Assembly (NCBI GenBank): GCA_021798575.1
Contig: JAJZGI010000003.1
Span: 23,067-87,066 of the forward strand
Length of the DNA: 64,000 nucleotides
Origin: Pseudomonadota bacterium
GTDB lineage: Bacteria; Pseudomonadota; Alphaproteobacteria; Acetobacterales; Acetobacteraceae
Direction: 5' to 3'
Of this stretch, positions 30,393 through 38,797 are shown in pieces. A program made the position numbers and the translations under genes. The notes beneath the pieces are model-generated. The model worked only from the letters and a program-made list of their open reading frames with translations, was not told the origin of the DNA and made no database searches. Each line of letters opens with the position of its first letter. Position 1 is the stretch's first letter.

Positions 30393-30967
30393 TGCGCTGG
30401 CTGGCTCTGGCCTCGCTGACGCTCCTGGCGGGCCCGCCCGCCTGGGCTCAGAATAACGAGCCCACCGTGGTGGTACCGTCCGCCCCGGCGATCGTCTCGG
30501 CACCCCTAGCACCCGCCGCGGCGCAGCCGAGCTACGCATCGCCCCCGCCCGGGCTGGTGCAAACCCCCTCGCCCGGTACGCCCGCCAACAGCGACAGCGC
30601 CAATACCAATCCCGGCGCGCCCGTGGGCGCGCAGACCGTGCCGCCCGACGTCGCGCCGACATTCGCCAACATTTGGCTTCCCGGCAGCAGCGCCACGCTC
30701 GGCGTGCTGGACAAAGTGGGGGGCGGCGTCTCCAAACTGGTCATTCCCGTCGGCGGCCAGGCGAAGGTGGGGGACTTGCAGGTCTCCGTGCAGTCCTGCG
30801 TGAGTCGCCCGCCGGGGCAAATCCCGGATACCGCGGTGTTTTTGTCCATCCAGGGCAAAGCCGCCAGCAGCCCGCCGGTGTTCCACGGCTGGATGGTCCG
30901 CTCCGCGCCCGGTGCCGCGGTGGTGGGGGACGCCAGCGAGAGTTTCCGCGTCATCTCCTGCAAATAA
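30392..30967 (+). CDS. DUF2155 domain-containing protein
   Basis: LDKVGGGVSKLVIPVGGQAKVGDLQVSVQSC... FHGWMVRSAPGAAVV pattern. Confidence 0.85.
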   Translation: MRWLALASLTLLAGPPAWAQNNEPTVVVPSAPAIVSAPLAPAAAQPSYASPPPGLVQTPSPGTPANSDSANTNPGAPVGAQTVPPDVAPTFANIWLPGSSATLGVLDKVGGGVSKLVIPVGGQAKVGDLQVSVQSCVSRPPGQIPDTAVFLSIQGKAASSPPVFHGWMVRSAPGAAVVGDASESFRVISCK

Positions 30968-31101
30968 CTGATCCATACGTTTCGGTGTGTTAAATATACA
31001 ACAGCCGCAGAATGTTCATCCGCAGGCTGTATTCGCCCTGTTGAATCTACCGATGAACCTCTAAATAGGCGTCATTATTAACCACAAGTTGGAGTTCAGA
31101 C

Positions 31102-32175
31102 ATGAAGTTGCGCCAAGCCCTAGCCGCCGCCACCTGCATCGCCCTGCCCATGGTCGCCCATGCGCAGGTGATCACCGGCCCCTATGTCAGCCTGGAAGGT
31201 GGCACCAGCATCCTGAACCCGGTCAACTACAGCGAGTCGCTGAAAGGCACGACCGGCAAGCTCCAGTATCGGCCGTCCTACGCCGGCGTGGCCGCCATCG
31301 GCTACGGCTTTGGCAACGGTTTCCGGGTCGAGATCAGCGGTGACGACCTGCACAACACGCTGCACCGCACGGATTCGAGCCTCGGCTCCTACGCCTCCAG
31401 CGGCACCCATACCTCCTTCGGCCCGATGGCGGACCTGCTCTATGATATCCCGGTCGGCCTGCCGATCACGCCCTATGTCGGCGCCGGTGCGGGCTACCAA
31501 TGGGTCCAGGCGAGCACGTTCGGCCCGCTGAACTACTCGGACACCAAGGGCGGTTTCGCCTACAACGTCATCGCCGGCGTCTCCTACCCCCTCGCCGCAG
31601 TCCCAGGCCTTTCACTCACCGCCGAATATCGGTTTCAGGATATTGTCAGCGACCTGAAGTTCCGGGACAGCGTGACCGGCGGCTTACCGGCGGGTTCGCC
31701 CAAACCTGGCACCTTCAAAATGGGTCACCAGGCCAGCAACAGCTTCTTCGTGGGGCTGCGCTACGCGATGTTCCAGCCCGCCCCAATGGCTCCGGCACCC
31801 GCTCCGGCGCCCGCACCCGTAGCCGCCGCACCGGCACCCGCACCGGCCCGCACGTACCTCGTCTTCTTCGACTGGAATAAAGCCAGCCTGACCCCGCGCG
31901 CCACCCAGATCATCGCGCAGGCGGCGTCAGACAGCCACAGGGCGCAGACGACAACGCTCGATGTCTCGGGTTACACGGACACCTCCGGCACGCCGACCTA
32001 CAACATGGGCCTGTCCGAGCGTCGGGCCCAGGCGGTCGCGGGCCAGCTGGTGGCGGATGGCGTTCCGCAGTCCGAGATCGCGATCCACGCCTATGGTGAG
32101 ACCCATCTTCTGGTCCCAACCGGTCCCGGCGTGCGCGAGCCGCAAAACCGCCGCGTCGAGATCGTCCTCCAGTAA
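31102..32175 (+). CDS. OmpA family outer-membrane protein, paralogue 1
   Basis: Signal peptide, beta-barrel, PA-rich linker, OmpA C-terminal domain (LDVSGYTDTSGTPTYNMGLSERRAQAV). Confidence 0.92.
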   Translation: MKLRQALAAATCIALPMVAHAQVITGPYVSLEGGTSILNPVNYSESLKGTTGKLQYRPSYAGVAAIGYGFGNGFRVEISGDDLHNTLHRTDSSLGSYASSGTHTSFGPMADLLYDIPVGLPITPYVGAGAGYQWVQASTFGPLNYSDTKGGFAYNVIAGVSYPLAAVPGLSLTAEYRFQDIVSDLKFRDSVTGGLPAGSPKPGTFKMGHQASNSFFVGLRYAMFQPAPMAPAPAPAPAPVAAAPAPAPARTYLVFFDWNKASLTPRATQIIAQAASDSHRAQTTTLDVSGYTDTSGTPTYNMGLSERRAQAVAGQLVADGVPQSEIAIHAYGETHLLVPTGPGVREPQNRRVEIVLQ

Positions 32176-32186
32176 CCTGAAACCTC

Positions 32187-32256
32187 AGGGCCTGATCGTT
32201 TGAGGTTGGCGCGTTTTGCGCGGCACCCGAAGGCGTCAATCAGTCTCTAAAAATAG
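32187..32256 (+). repeat. Dispersed repeat, copy D'
   Basis: 60/70 nt identity by hand to the reverse complement of 48841-48910. Confidence 0.8.
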
Positions 32257-32280
32257 TTGAGAGTGCGATCGCACTCTCAA
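32257..32280. repeat. 24-bp perfect palindrome TTGAGAGTGCGATCGCACTCTCAA
   Basis: Self-complementary over its entire length. Confidence 0.85.
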
Positions 32281-32313
32281 AAACCCCTGGCGGGCGACCG
32301 TCAGGGGTTTTTT
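32281..32313 (+). terminator. Rho-independent terminator after ompA paralogue 1
   Basis: AAACCCCTG-N12-CAGGGGTTT followed by T-run. Confidence 0.9.
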
Positions 32314-32376
32314 ATACACGTACAAGCGCTATATGGGCGATATCGTGCGTGATGTCGGCATGAAGGAGTCACCGTT

Positions 32377-33462
32377 ATGAAGTTTCGCGTCGCATTGCTC
32401 ACCGCCACGGTGCTCGCCGCACCGTTCGCATTCTCCCACGCCGCATCGGCCCAGCCGGTCACGGGCATGTATGTCGCGGGGGGTGCCGGCTACAATATCG
32501 CCGACGGCCAGAAGGGTAAGGACGTCTTCATCAACCGCGCGGCCGTGCCCTATGAAGGCCGGCTGATCTTCCATAATGGCTACGCCGGCATGGCCAGCTT
32601 CGGCTATGGCTTCGGCAATGGCTTCCGGGTCGAGATCGAGGGCGACTACATCCACGATAATCTGGCAAAAACCTCGATCGCGGGGACTGCCTTCAAAAAC
32701 GGCGGCAACGCCGCGCGCTATGGCGCCTTCGTGAACGCCGATTACGACTTCGATATCGACTCGCCCTACCTATACCCCTATGTGGGCGCTGGCGTCGGCT
32801 GGCAGGAGAACCGGCTGGACTACCGATCTCCCTACGCCAATTTCAACAAAACCAAGGGTGCGCTGGCCTATCAGGGCATCGTCGGCCTCGCCTTTCCGGT
32901 CGCCTATGTGCCGGGCCTCTCGGCCACGCTGGAGTACCGCTTCGTCGCGGTCGCCGGTTCCACCAAATATCATTTCGGCGTCAGCGGCGCCCCGGCGAGC
33001 GTGAAACTGGGTCACCAGTATAATAACCAGATCATGCTGGGCCTGCGCTATGAGCTCTACACACCGCAGCCTGCGGCACCGGCACCCACGCCCACCGCCG
33101 CACCCATGGCGGCGGCCCCGGCGCCCGCACCCGCGCGCACCTACCTCGTGTTCTTCGACTGGAACCAGGCCAGCCTGACCCCGCGCGCCACCCAGATCAT
33201 CGCGCAGGCGGCGTCAGACAGCCACACGGCCCAGACCACCACGCTGGATGTGTCCGGCTATACGGACACCTCCGGCACGCCCGCCTACAACATGGGCCTC
33301 TCCCAGCGCCGGGCCCAGGCCGTCGCCGCGCAACTGGTAACGGACGGCGTGCCGCAGTCCGAGATCGCGATCCACGCCTACGGTGAGACGCATCTGCTGG
33401 TCCCCACCGGCCCGGGTGTGCGCGAGCCGCAGAACCGCCGCGTCGAGATCGTTCTGCAATAG
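32377..33462 (+). CDS. OmpA family outer-membrane protein, paralogue 2
   Basis: As paralogue 1; C-terminal domain nearly identical at the DNA level. Confidence 0.92.
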   Translation: MKFRVALLTATVLAAPFAFSHAASAQPVTGMYVAGGAGYNIADGQKGKDVFINRAAVPYEGRLIFHNGYAGMASFGYGFGNGFRVEIEGDYIHDNLAKTSIAGTAFKNGGNAARYGAFVNADYDFDIDSPYLYPYVGAGVGWQENRLDYRSPYANFNKTKGALAYQGIVGLAFPVAYVPGLSATLEYRFVAVAGSTKYHFGVSGAPASVKLGHQYNNQIMLGLRYELYTPQPAAPAPTPTAAPMAAAPAPAPARTYLVFFDWNQASLTPRATQIIAQAASDSHTAQTTTLDVSGYTDTSGTPAYNMGLSQRRAQAVAAQLVTDGVPQSEIAIHAYGETHLLVPTGPGVREPQNRRVEIVLQ

Positions 33463-33518
33463 GACTATAACTGCGCGCGTCTCGCGTCGCGCTATCGCCC
33501 AGGGCTGATGCCGTGCCC

Positions 33519-33541
33519 ATCCCGAGTCAGTGGCTCGGGAT
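33519..33541 (+). terminator. Hairpin ATCCCGAG-N7-CTCGGGAT
   Basis: Perfect 8-bp arms 57 nt after ompA2 stop; no strong T-run. Confidence 0.45.
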
Positions 33542-33596
33542 ATAGCTTTGCATTGAAATATTGCTGTTACATTCAGAGCAGTATCATAGCGCACAC

Positions 33597-33653
33597 GATC
33601 AATATTGGTTTGGACTGAATCGCCAGACTCCTTCCGAACCAATAAGATTGATC
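33597..33653. repeat. Long hairpin repeat, copy B (degenerate right arm)
   Basis: GATCAATATTGGTTTG...TGAATCGCCAGA...ATTGATCGCCAA shared with 25285-25346. Confidence 0.8.
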
Positions 33654-33764
33654 GCCAATCACGCTCTGGCCAATGGCCAGTGCGGAAGTGTGAATGGTGG
33701 CGTTTTGGTGCTGACGCGTAATGGATTATTCGGACTGACGCGGCGGTGCTGAAAGCAGCGGCAT

Positions 33765-35012
33765 ATGCCTAAGCAAACCACACCACAGCCACCCAGTGAG
33801 GGCAGCTTGATTCTGGCGCAACTGTTCGACCGGATGCGCGAGAGGCTGATCCCCCGTCACACGCGGCGTGAGCGGATGCTACGACTGCTTTATGTGCCGG
33901 TATTAAAACGAATAATGAGGACGCAACGGCCGTGCGCCGTGTCACCTGCGGGGCTTGATGGCAATGTCGAATCTCCCGCGCCTGATTTCAGCCTGTTCCC
34001 GGACCGCGCCGTCCCGGGCGAGATGCCGGTTGCCCCGCCCTTTGCCGCGAGCAGACCACCGGGAAATAGCCAGAATAACTGGTTCGGCCCCGAGCTCGCC
34101 ACCCGCCTGGTGGAACTTCCAGCCCCAATCGTGGTCTTCAACAAATCCCACTCGGGGAGCCGCCTGTTGGCGGCGCTGCTGCGCCAACAGGGCATCTTCA
34201 TGGGTGCCGATCTGAATGAGGCGTTCGATGCCATGCCATTTCTGCCGGTCGTCGAATATGTCGTGAAAAACTACCACCCGGATTTCACCAGCCTCTGGCG
34301 AATGCCGCACGCGCCGGCGGAATTGCAATCATTGCTGGCCCAGGCCCTGGATACGCATCTACAGGGTCATCGCCCGGGCTCCCGTTGGGGTTGGAAATTA
34401 TGTGAGACCACCTTTATTCTGCCACTTCTGAATATGATGTTCCCTCACGCCCGTTATGTGCATCTGCTGCGTGATGGCCGGGACGTTGCCTTTTCGGATC
34501 ATGTCGCGCCGGAGCTGCCTTTCTGGCGGAAAATCTACTTCGGGACAGATCGGGTCCAGAGCTGGCACGGCATGGCGCTGGACGATGCAGCCTATCGTCG
34601 GTGCAGCCATCTCTATAATGCCTGGCACTGGCGGGAGATGGTCGGCCTCGGTCGCGCCTACGGCGCCATGCTGGGCAACCGCTATGTCGAGCTGCACTAC
34701 GAGGCGCTGAGCGCCGATCTCATCGCAACAGGCCGGGCGCTGCTGCAATGGCTGGGCGTGCCGGTCGATGCTCAGGCCCTGGCAACCTTACAAACCAAAA
34801 CCCATCGCCGATCCATCGGCAAATACCGGGGCCAACCCATGGCGGCCCAGCGCGCGGTGCAGCGGATCATCGAGCCGACCCTGCTCGCCTGTGGCTATAC
34901 CTGCACACCGCTGCCGCCACATGTGCCTCTGCTGCGGCGTCTCGCACGCAAAACCCGGCTGGGCAGCGCCTGGCGCCCGGATAAAAACCAGGGTGCGATC
35001 GTTTTAAGATAA
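33765..35012 (+). CDS. Sulfotransferase family protein
   Basis: VFNKSHSGSRLLAALLRQQGIF (PAPS-loop-like), RYVHLLRDGRDVAFS. Confidence 0.8.
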   Translation: MPKQTTPQPPSEGSLILAQLFDRMRERLIPRHTRRERMLRLLYVPVLKRIMRTQRPCAVSPAGLDGNVESPAPDFSLFPDRAVPGEMPVAPPFAASRPPGNSQNNWFGPELATRLVELPAPIVVFNKSHSGSRLLAALLRQQGIFMGADLNEAFDAMPFLPVVEYVVKNYHPDFTSLWRMPHAPAELQSLLAQALDTHLQGHRPGSRWGWKLCETTFILPLLNMMFPHARYVHLLRDGRDVAFSDHVAPELPFWRKIYFGTDRVQSWHGMALDDAAYRRCSHLYNAWHWREMVGLGRAYGAMLGNRYVELHYEALSADLIATGRALLQWLGVPVDAQALATLQTKTHRRSIGKYRGQPMAAQRAVQRIIEPTLLACGYTCTPLPPHVPLLRRLARKTRLGSAWRPDKNQGAIVLR

Positions 35013-35046
35013 CGCAATCTTGCGTCAACTTAAAACGATCGCACCC
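34991..35046. terminator. 18-bp-arm hairpin between convergent sulfotransferase and mfd genes
   Basis: GGGTGCGATCGTTTTAAG (34991-35008) / CTTAAAACGATCGCACCC (35029-35046), nested inner stem ACGCAA-TC-TTGCGT. Confidence 0.75.
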
Positions 35047-38000
35047 TAAGCCGCTGCCTGAAAATTCGCCAGGCGGCATAAATTTCCGAGTACATCGCGC
35101 GCAATCCCCGCGCGCGCGTTCACCTCCATGTCCCGTGCCACCACCAGCTTCTGGTCCGGCCGCACCTTCAGCGTGCCGCCGCGTGAGGCGATCCACGCGA
35201 TCAACCCGCCCGGGTTGTTGAACTCATTCCGGCGGAACGAGATCACCATGCCCTTCGGCCCGGCGTCCAGTTTTTCCACCCCGGCGGCGCGGCAGGCGCG
35301 CTTCAGCGCCACCGTCTCCAGCAGGTTTTCAACCTCTTTTGGCAGCGCGCCGAACCGGTCGACCAGTTCCGCCGCCAGCGCCTCGCTCTCTGCATCGCTG
35401 GCAAGCCCGCTCATCCGGCGGTACAGGCCAAGCCGCACCGGCAGGTCGCTCACATAATCCTCAGGGATCAGTACCGGCAGGCCGAGGTTGATGTTCGGCG
35501 TCCAGTCCCGCTCTACCGGCTTGGCATTTCGTTCACCGGCGCGGATGGCGTTCACCGCATCCTCCAGCATCTGCTGATACAATTCGATCCCCACCTCGCG
35601 GATATGGCCGGATTGTTCATCACCCAGCAGGTTGCCGGCCCCGCGCAGGTCGAGATCATGCGAGGCGAGCGTGAAGCCCGCCCCCAGCGTATCCAGCGTC
35701 TGCATCACCTCCAGGCGCTTCTGCGCCGCAGCGCTCAACCGATGATGCACCGGCCAGGTGAGGTACGCATAGCCGCGCTGCTTGCCGCGTCCCACCCGCC
35801 CGCGCAGCTGGTACAATCCGGCCAGGCCAAACATATCCGCGCGGTGGATGATCAGCGTGTTCACAGCGGGCATATCGAGCCCGCTCTCCACGATATTGGT
35901 GGCGAGCAGAATATCATATTTCCCCTCGCCGAATTCGGTCATCACCCGCTCCAGCTCGGTCGGCGCCAGCCGCCCGTGCGCCATGATGGTCTTGATCTCA
36001 GGCGAGATCTCGCGCAGCCTTGCTGCCATCGGCTCCAGATCGTCGATACGCGGCACGACGCAAAAAATCTGCCCGCCACGGAATTTCTCCCGGGCGATCG
36101 CCTCGCGGATCACGAGGCTGTCGAACGGCATGATAAACGTGCGCACGGCCAGCCGGTCCACCGGCGGCGTGGTGATGAGCGAGAGGTCGCGCACACCGGT
36201 CAGCGCCAGTTGCAGCGTACGCGGGATCGGCGTCGCGGTCAGCGTGAGCACATGCACATCGGCCTTCAGCTGCTTCAGCCGCTCCTTGTGCGCCACGCCG
36301 AAATGCTGCTCCTCATCCACCACCACGAGGCCGAGGTCGGAGAACTCGACCGATTTTGCCATCAGCGCGTGCGTGCCGATCACAATCGAAATACTCCCGT
36401 CCTTCAGCCCGGCGCGCACGGCGTTGGCGTCTTTGGCCGTCACCAGCCGTGAGAGCTGGGCCACTTTCACGGGCAGTCCCTCGAAGCGTGTGGTAAAGGC
36501 GCGGAAATGCTGCCGCGCCAGCAGCGTGGTCGGCACCACCACGGCGACCTGGCTGCCCGCCATCGCGGCAACAAACGCGGCGCGCAGCGCGATCTCGGTC
36601 TTGCCGAACCCGACATCGCCGCAGATCAACCGGTCCATCGGCCGCCCGGCGGCAAAATCCTCCAGCACATCGGCGATCGCCTTTTCCTGGTCCTCGGTCT
36701 CGGTATAGGGGAACCGCTCGCAGAATTCGGCGAACGCGCCGTCATCGGCGGCGAGCAGCGGCGCCTCGCGCATCAGTCGCTCGGCGGCGATACGGATCAA
36801 CCCCGCCGCCATGTCCTGGATACGGTTTTTCGCCCGGGCCTTGCGCGCCTGCCACGCCGCACCGCCCAATTTGTCGAGCGATACGCCATCGGTCTCCTGG
36901 CCAAAGCGCGAGAGCGCGTCGATATTCTCCACCGGCAGGAATAATTTATCGCCGCCATCATAGAGCAGCCGCAGGCAGTCGTGCGCGGCGTTGTTCACAT
37001 TCACCGTCTCCAGCCCGTCATAGCGGCCGATCCCATGGTCCTGATGCACGACCAGGTCCCCCGCGGCGATCTCCGTCGCATCGGCGATAAACTGGTCGGC
37101 GCTGCGGCGGCGCTTGGGCGGCCGCGCGATCCGTACCCCCAGCAGATCCTGCTCGGCCACCAGCGCCATCCGGTCGGTGATGAACCCGCGCTCGATGCCT
37201 AACACCGCCAGGGCAACCGTCCCAGCGGGCAGCGCGCGCGCCTCATCGGCGCTGGCCACCGGGCGAACCCCTTGTATCCCATGGTCGCGCAGCATCAGTG
37301 TGAGCCGCTCGCGCGCGCCAAGGCTCCAGGCCGCCAGCACGACCGTGCGGCCCCCATCGGCCCATTTGCGCCGCAGTTCGGCGAACCCATCAAACGCCGC
37401 CATCGGCTGGCCCGCCAGAATCGGCGCGGGGCGGCCGCCGATATCCACCCCCACAGCGCCTTCGGGCCTGGTGAACGGCGAGAACACGAATCCGGGTCCG
37501 CGCGCCAGCTCCGCCGCCCAACCTTCGCGGTCCAGATACAACATGGCGGGCGGCAGCGCCCGGTATGGCTGCTCACCGGTGCGCGCCGGGCCGCGCCGCT
37601 CGGCATAATGGTCGGCGATCAGCTCCAGCCGCGCCTCCACGGCGGCTTGCGCCTGCGCGTCGAACGAGACCGACGCACCGGGCAGATAATCGAAGATCGT
37701 CTCCATGCCGGGGCTGAACAGCGGCGCATAATGCTCAACACCCGGGTGCCGGTGGCCCTCGCTGACGGATTGATAGAGCGGGTCTTCGACCGATTTCGGG
37801 CCGAACAGCTCGCGCCAGCCGGTGCGGAACCTGGCGGTGGACGCGGCATCAAACCCGATCTCGGATGCTGGGTGGAAGTCCAGCTGCTGGACGGCCTCGC
37901 CACTGCGTTGCGTCTCGGGGTCGAACCGGCGGATACTCTCGATCGTATCGCCGAACAAATCGAGCCGCACCGGCGCCGTCTCACCCGCCGGAAAAATGTC

Positions 38001-38471
38001 GATAATCCCGCCGCGCAGGCAGAATTCCCCCGGCTCCATCACCGTGCCGGTGCGGTTGTAGCCGTTGGCGTCCAAAAACGCGGCGAGGTCCGCGGGGGCG
38101 ATGGAATCGCCCACCGCCAGCCGCATTCCCGCCCCCGCCAGCGCCGCGCGCGGCGTGATCCGCTGCAGCGCCGCGTTCACGGTGCTCAGCACGATACGTT
38201 TTCTGCCCGGCTCGGCCTGTAGGCGGCTCAGCGCCGCGATCCGCTCGGCGATAATCGCCCCATTGGGCGAAACCCGGTCATAGGGCAGGCAATCCCACGC
38301 GGGAAAACTGATAACCTCCACCTCCGGGCCAAAAAACCCGATCGCCTCGGCCAGCCCGGCCAACCGGCCGTCATCCCGCGCGATATGCAGCACCGGCCCG
38401 GCCTGCTCGCCTAACCGGCGCACCAGCATCAGCGCATCCAGCCCCTCCGGCACGCCATAAACGGTGATCAT
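35046..38471 (-). CDS. mfd: Transcription-repair coupling factor
   Basis: 1141 aa, helicase motifs (RLICGDVGFGKTEIALRAAF, VVDEEQHFGVAHKERLK, TATPIPRTLQLALTG), Mfd C-terminal domain. Confidence 0.97.
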   Translation of the reverse strand: MITVYGVPEGLDALMLVRRLGEQAGPVLHIARDDGRLAGLAEAIGFFGPEVEVISFPAWDCLPYDRVSPNGAIIAERIAALSRLQAEPGRKRIVLSTVNAALQRITPRAALAGAGMRLAVGDSIAPADLAAFLDANGYNRTGTVMEPGEFCLRGGIIDIFPAGETAPVRLDLFGDTIESIRRFDPETQRSGEAVQQLDFHPASEIGFDAASTARFRTGWRELFGPKSVEDPLYQSVSEGHRHPGVEHYAPLFSPGMETIFDYLPGASVSFDAQAQAAVEARLELIADHYAERRGPARTGEQPYRALPPAMLYLDREGWAAELARGPGFVFSPFTRPEGAVGVDIGGRPAPILAGQPMAAFDGFAELRRKWADGGRTVVLAAWSLGARERLTLMLRDHGIQGVRPVASADEARALPAGTVALAVLGIERGFITDRMALVAEQDLLGVRIARPPKRRRSADQFIADATEIAAGDLVVHQDHGIGRYDGLETVNVNNAAHDCLRLLYDGGDKLFLPVENIDALSRFGQETDGVSLDKLGGAAWQARKARAKNRIQDMAAGLIRIAAERLMREAPLLAADDGAFAEFCERFPYTETEDQEKAIADVLEDFAAGRPMDRLICGDVGFGKTEIALRAAFVAAMAGSQVAVVVPTTLLARQHFRAFTTRFEGLPVKVAQLSRLVTAKDANAVRAGLKDGSISIVIGTHALMAKSVEFSDLGLVVVDEEQHFGVAHKERLKQLKADVHVLTLTATPIPRTLQLALTGVRDLSLITTPPVDRLAVRTFIMPFDSLVIREAIAREKFRGGQIFCVVPRIDDLEPMAARLREISPEIKTIMAHGRLAPTELERVMTEFGEGKYDILLATNIVESGLDMPAVNTLIIHRADMFGLAGLYQLRGRVGRGKQRGYAYLTWPVHHRLSAAAQKRLEVMQTLDTLGAGFTLASHDLDLRGAGNLLGDEQSGHIREVGIELYQQMLEDAVNAIRAGERNAKPVERDWTPNINLGLPVLIPEDYVSDLPVRLGLYRRMSGLASDAESEALAAELVDRFGALPKEVENLLETVALKRACRAAGVEKLDAGPKGMVISFRRNEFNNPGGLIAWIASRGGTLKVRPDQKLVVARDMEVNARAGIARDVLGNLCRLANFQAAA

Positions 38472-38755
38472 GCGCGCGCCAGCGCCGCCGCGCGGATGCG
38501 CCGCAGCATCGGGCTGTCGGCATGTTCGGGGATAGTCTGTCGCCCGGTCAGCCAGTCGGCCAGTTCGGCATCGGGGAACTCCATCACCGCCTCCAGCGCA
38601 TCCAGCTCGCCCGGCGTCATGGCGGCAATATTCGCCCGCACGAAGTCGCCGATCAGCAGGTCATTCTCATAGGTGCCGCGATGCTGCGCGCGGAAGATCA
38701 ACCGGCGGCGGCGGTTGTCCTGCAATATGTGGCTCTCGGGCGGCGATTCAGTCAT
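38468..38755 (-). CDS. sdhE: Succinate dehydrogenase assembly factor 2
   Basis: RRRRLIFRAQHRGTYENDLLIGDFV..., DAELADWLTGR. Confidence 0.92.
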   Translation of the reverse strand: MTESPPESHILQDNRRRRLIFRAQHRGTYENDLLIGDFVRANIAAMTPGELDALEAVMEFPDAELADWLTGRQTIPEHADSPMLRRIRAAALARA

Positions 38756-38797
38756 GTCGGGTTGCGGTATAGGCAGGCTTTGGCCAAGAGTCAGCCC

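Noticed and set aside
31781-31850. PA-rich low-complexity tract in OmpA (also 33070-33140)
   Set aside because: Ordinary proline/alanine linker between barrel and OmpA-C domain, not a regulatory tandem repeat.
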